Source: Nitrospirota bacterium
GTDB taxonomy: Bacteria > Nitrospirota > JACRHJ01
Reading direction: 5' to 3'
Length of the DNA stretch: 5,382 bases
NCBI GenBank assembly: GCA_021785055.1
Contig: JAJYGS010000069.1
Span: 1-5,382 of the forward strand
The translations under genes were made by a program, and so were the position numbers. The notes under the pieces are model-generated. The model did no database searches. It worked only from the letters and a program-made list of their open reading frames with translations, and had not been told where the DNA came from. Each line of letters begins with the position of its first letter. The first letter of the stretch is position 1. Positions 3,898 through 5,382 of this stretch are shown here, one piece after another.

Positions 3898-5265
3898 ATG
3901 CCTAAAGAAAAAACCTTCTTCGCGTGTCAGGCGTGCGGGTCGATGTCCCCGAAATGGATGGGGAAATGCCCGGAGTGCGGCGGATGGAACACGATGGTCG
4001 AGGAGCGCGAAGCCCCGCCTGAGCGCGGCGCGGCGGCGCAGTATATCGACTCCGCAAAGGGCCGCCCCACGCCGATTGCGGAGATAAAAAGCGAGGGCGA
4101 GCACAGGGACATTATCGGCATCGGGGAACTGGACAGAGTTCTGGGTGGCGGAATTGTTAAAGGCTCGGTGGTGCTTGTCGGCGGAGACCCCGGCATCGGC
4201 AAATCCACGCTGATGCTCCAGGCGATGGACGAGCTGGGCAGGCGCGGAAAGCGCGTCCTGTATGTCTCCGGCGAGGAGTCCGCGCGGCAGATAAAGATTC
4301 GCGGCGAGCGGCTGGGAGTCGGCTCTGAGGGCCTGTACGTCCTGGCGGAGAACGTGCTCGAAGACATCCTCCGGCACGCCTCCGAGGTGAGGCCGGACGC
4401 CTTCGTCGTGGATTCCGTCCAGACGCTCTATACCGCGTCGATTTCTTCCGCGCCGGGGAGCATCTCCCAGGTGCGTGAGGGGGCCGGACAATTGGTCGCG
4501 TTCGCAAAAAAGACCGGGACGCCGGTGTTCATCGTCGGCCACGTGACGAAGGACGGCTCCATCGCCGGGCCGAGAGTGCTGGAGCACATGGTGGATACGG
4601 TTCTATACTTCGAGGGGGACAGGGGACACGCCTTCAGGATACTGCGCGCGGTGAAGAACCGCTTCGGCTCTACGAACGAGATCGGCGTCTTCGAGATGAA
4701 AGGCGCAGGTCTCAAGGAGGTAAAGAACCCGTCGGAGATATTCCTCGCGGAGCGCAGGGCCGACGTGACCGGCTCCGTCGCGGTATCGACGGTGGAAGGG
4801 ACGCGCCCGATAATGGCCGAGCTTCAGGCGCTCGTTACGCCGACGACATTCGGCAACCCCCGCCGCACGGCCATCGGCGTGGACTTCGGGAGGTTCACGC
4901 TCCTGCTCGCCGTGCTGGAGAAAAGGGTCGGGCTTCACCTCATGGGGCAGGACGTATACGTTAACGTGGTCGGAGGACTGAAGGTGGACGAGCCGTCCGT
5001 TGACCTGGGGCTTATGGCGGCGGTGGCGTCGGCGTTCAGGGACGTGCCGGTGCCGGCAAATGTCGTCGTTATGGGCGAGGTGGGTCTGGGAGGCGAGGTG
5101 CGGGCGATTGCGCAAGCGGAGATGCGCGTTCACGAGGCGGCGAAACTTGGCTTTGCAAGGTGCATCCTGCCGGCCTCCAATCTCTCAAAGATGCACAAGG
5201 TCAGGGGCATAGAGCTTGTCGGTGTTTCGCAGGCCGACGAGGCCCTGGAGGCGGTGCTTGGATGA
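3898..5265 (+). CDS. radA: DNA repair protein RadA/Sms
   Basis: RadA is a RecA-like ATPase and branch-migration helicase that helps process recombination intermediates in the cytoplasm. The 455 residues match the usual family length. The order is complete. An N-terminal C4 zinc finger uses C10, C13, C24 and C27. The Walker A motif is GGDPGIGKST at 95-104, with K102 and S103. A Walker B strand AFVVD ends at D172. The RadA-specific KNRFG motif is at 253-257. A C-terminal Lon-protease-like domain follows, including GQDVYVNVVGGLKVDEPSVDL at 350-370; as usual for RadA it is thought to be structural rather than proteolytic. Base composition is GC-rich like gcvPB. The stop codon TGA overlaps an ATG (ATGA at 5262-5265). 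Its position behind two AT-rich nuclease genes is probably secondary, with radA being the resident gene. Confidence 0.97.
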   Translation: MPKEKTFFACQACGSMSPKWMGKCPECGGWNTMVEEREAPPERGAAAQYIDSAKGRPTPIAEIKSEGEHRDIIGIGELDRVLGGGIVKGSVVLVGGDPGIGKSTLMLQAMDELGRRGKRVLYVSGEESARQIKIRGERLGVGSEGLYVLAENVLEDILRHASEVRPDAFVVDSVQTLYTASISSAPGSISQVREGAGQLVAFAKKTGTPVFIVGHVTKDGSIAGPRVLEHMVDTVLYFEGDRGHAFRILRAVKNRFGSTNEIGVFEMKGAGLKEVKNPSEIFLAERRADVTGSVAVSTVEGTRPIMAELQALVTPTTFGNPRRTAIGVDFGRFTLLLAVLEKRVGLHLMGQDVYVNVVGGLKVDEPSVDLGLMAAVASAFRDVPVPANVVVMGEVGLGGEVRAIAQAEMRVHEAAKLGFARCILPASNLSKMHKVRGIELVGVSQADEALEAVLG

Positions 5266-5306
5266 AATATATAGTTTCGCGGACGGTATACCGTGCTGCT
5301 GGTTAA
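5262..5306 (+). other. Overlapping 14-codon ORF after radA (possible gene remnant)
   Basis: An ATG overlaps the radA stop as ATGA, an arrangement typical of translational coupling. It encodes only MKYIVSRTVYRAAG before TAA at 5304-5306. The other frames are closed soon after, so no frameshifted continuation is seen. It may be the start of a decayed downstream gene or chance. A perfect 12-bp palindrome, ACGGTATACCGT, lies within it at 5283-5294. Confidence 0.25.
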
Positions 5307-5355
5307 ATCGATTAAAAAAACCGAATAATCAGTGCAGCCCCGCCGGAGCGCCACC

Positions 5356-5380
5356 CCTGGCCCGTTTCAGGAGGGCCAGG
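5356..5380. repeat. Hairpin CCTGGCCC / GGGCCAGG at the window end
   Basis: Perfect 8-bp arms at 5356-5363 and 5373-5380 surround a 9-nt loop. If a T-run follows just beyond the window this would be a terminator for the radA transcript; the last two visible bases are AA. No known structured RNA was recognised in 5307-5382. Confidence 0.5.
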
Positions 5381-5382
5381 AA

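Noticed and set aside
3895..5133. Long minus-strand open frames opposite radA
   Set aside because: They are shadows of the GC-rich radA coding sequence, and their translations show no domain signals.
5307..5382. tRNA, SRP RNA or cobalamin riboswitch at the right end
   Set aside because: Only one short GC hairpin is present. No T-arm, SRP GGAAGGAAGCAG-type loop or B12-box was found in the visible bases.

Overview
This window looks like chromosomal DNA from a GC-rich Gram-negative bacterium, probably an anaerobe. The clues are an AspB-type aminotransferase tail, a split (two-subunit) glycine cleavage P-protein, a small exported protein with a Sec signal peptide, a CRP/FNR-type operator, and dispersed repeats of the GTCATTC and CCCTCACCCC kinds. 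Those repeats are common in genomes such as Desulfobacterota, Nitrospirota and related lineages. The lineage is inferred; nothing here fixes it.

Layout: (1) 1-469, 3' end of an aspartate aminotransferase gene (+). (2) 470-903, a non-coding stretch with two unrelated dispersed repeats, two further inverted repeats and an intrinsic terminator. (3) 904-1188 (-), a 94-residue secreted protein of unknown function. (4) 1189-1357, a divergent promoter region with a consensus -10 box for the minus-strand gene, a perfect 24-bp TGTGA-N6-TCACA palindrome, and a weaker promoter for the plus-strand gene. (5) 1358-2818, gcvPB (+). (6) 2850-3442, a compact DUF559 nuclease-like gene bracketed by 47-bp inverted repeats that match at 42 positions. 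The left arm is amplified into three tandem 48-bp units, and the whole is flanked by 16-bp direct repeats. (7) 3446-3880, an HNH endonuclease-like gene (+). (8) 3898-5265, radA (+). (9) 5266-5382, a short tail with a tiny overlapping ORF, a palindrome and a hairpin.

The housekeeping genes (aspB-like, gcvPB, radA) are intact or cut only by the window edge, and share GC-rich codon use. The two small nuclease-type genes between gcvPB and radA are visibly more AT-rich, which fits acquired DNA. The most interesting object is the DUF559 cassette. Its repeats supply the probable ribosome-binding site at one end and contain the stop codon plus a hairpin at the other, and it is bounded by direct repeats. 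It therefore resembles a minimal single-gene mobile element comparable in layout to REP/RAYT systems. The downstream HNH gene may have been separated from its own -35 element by this insertion, and it would be leaderless if its -10 box is used.
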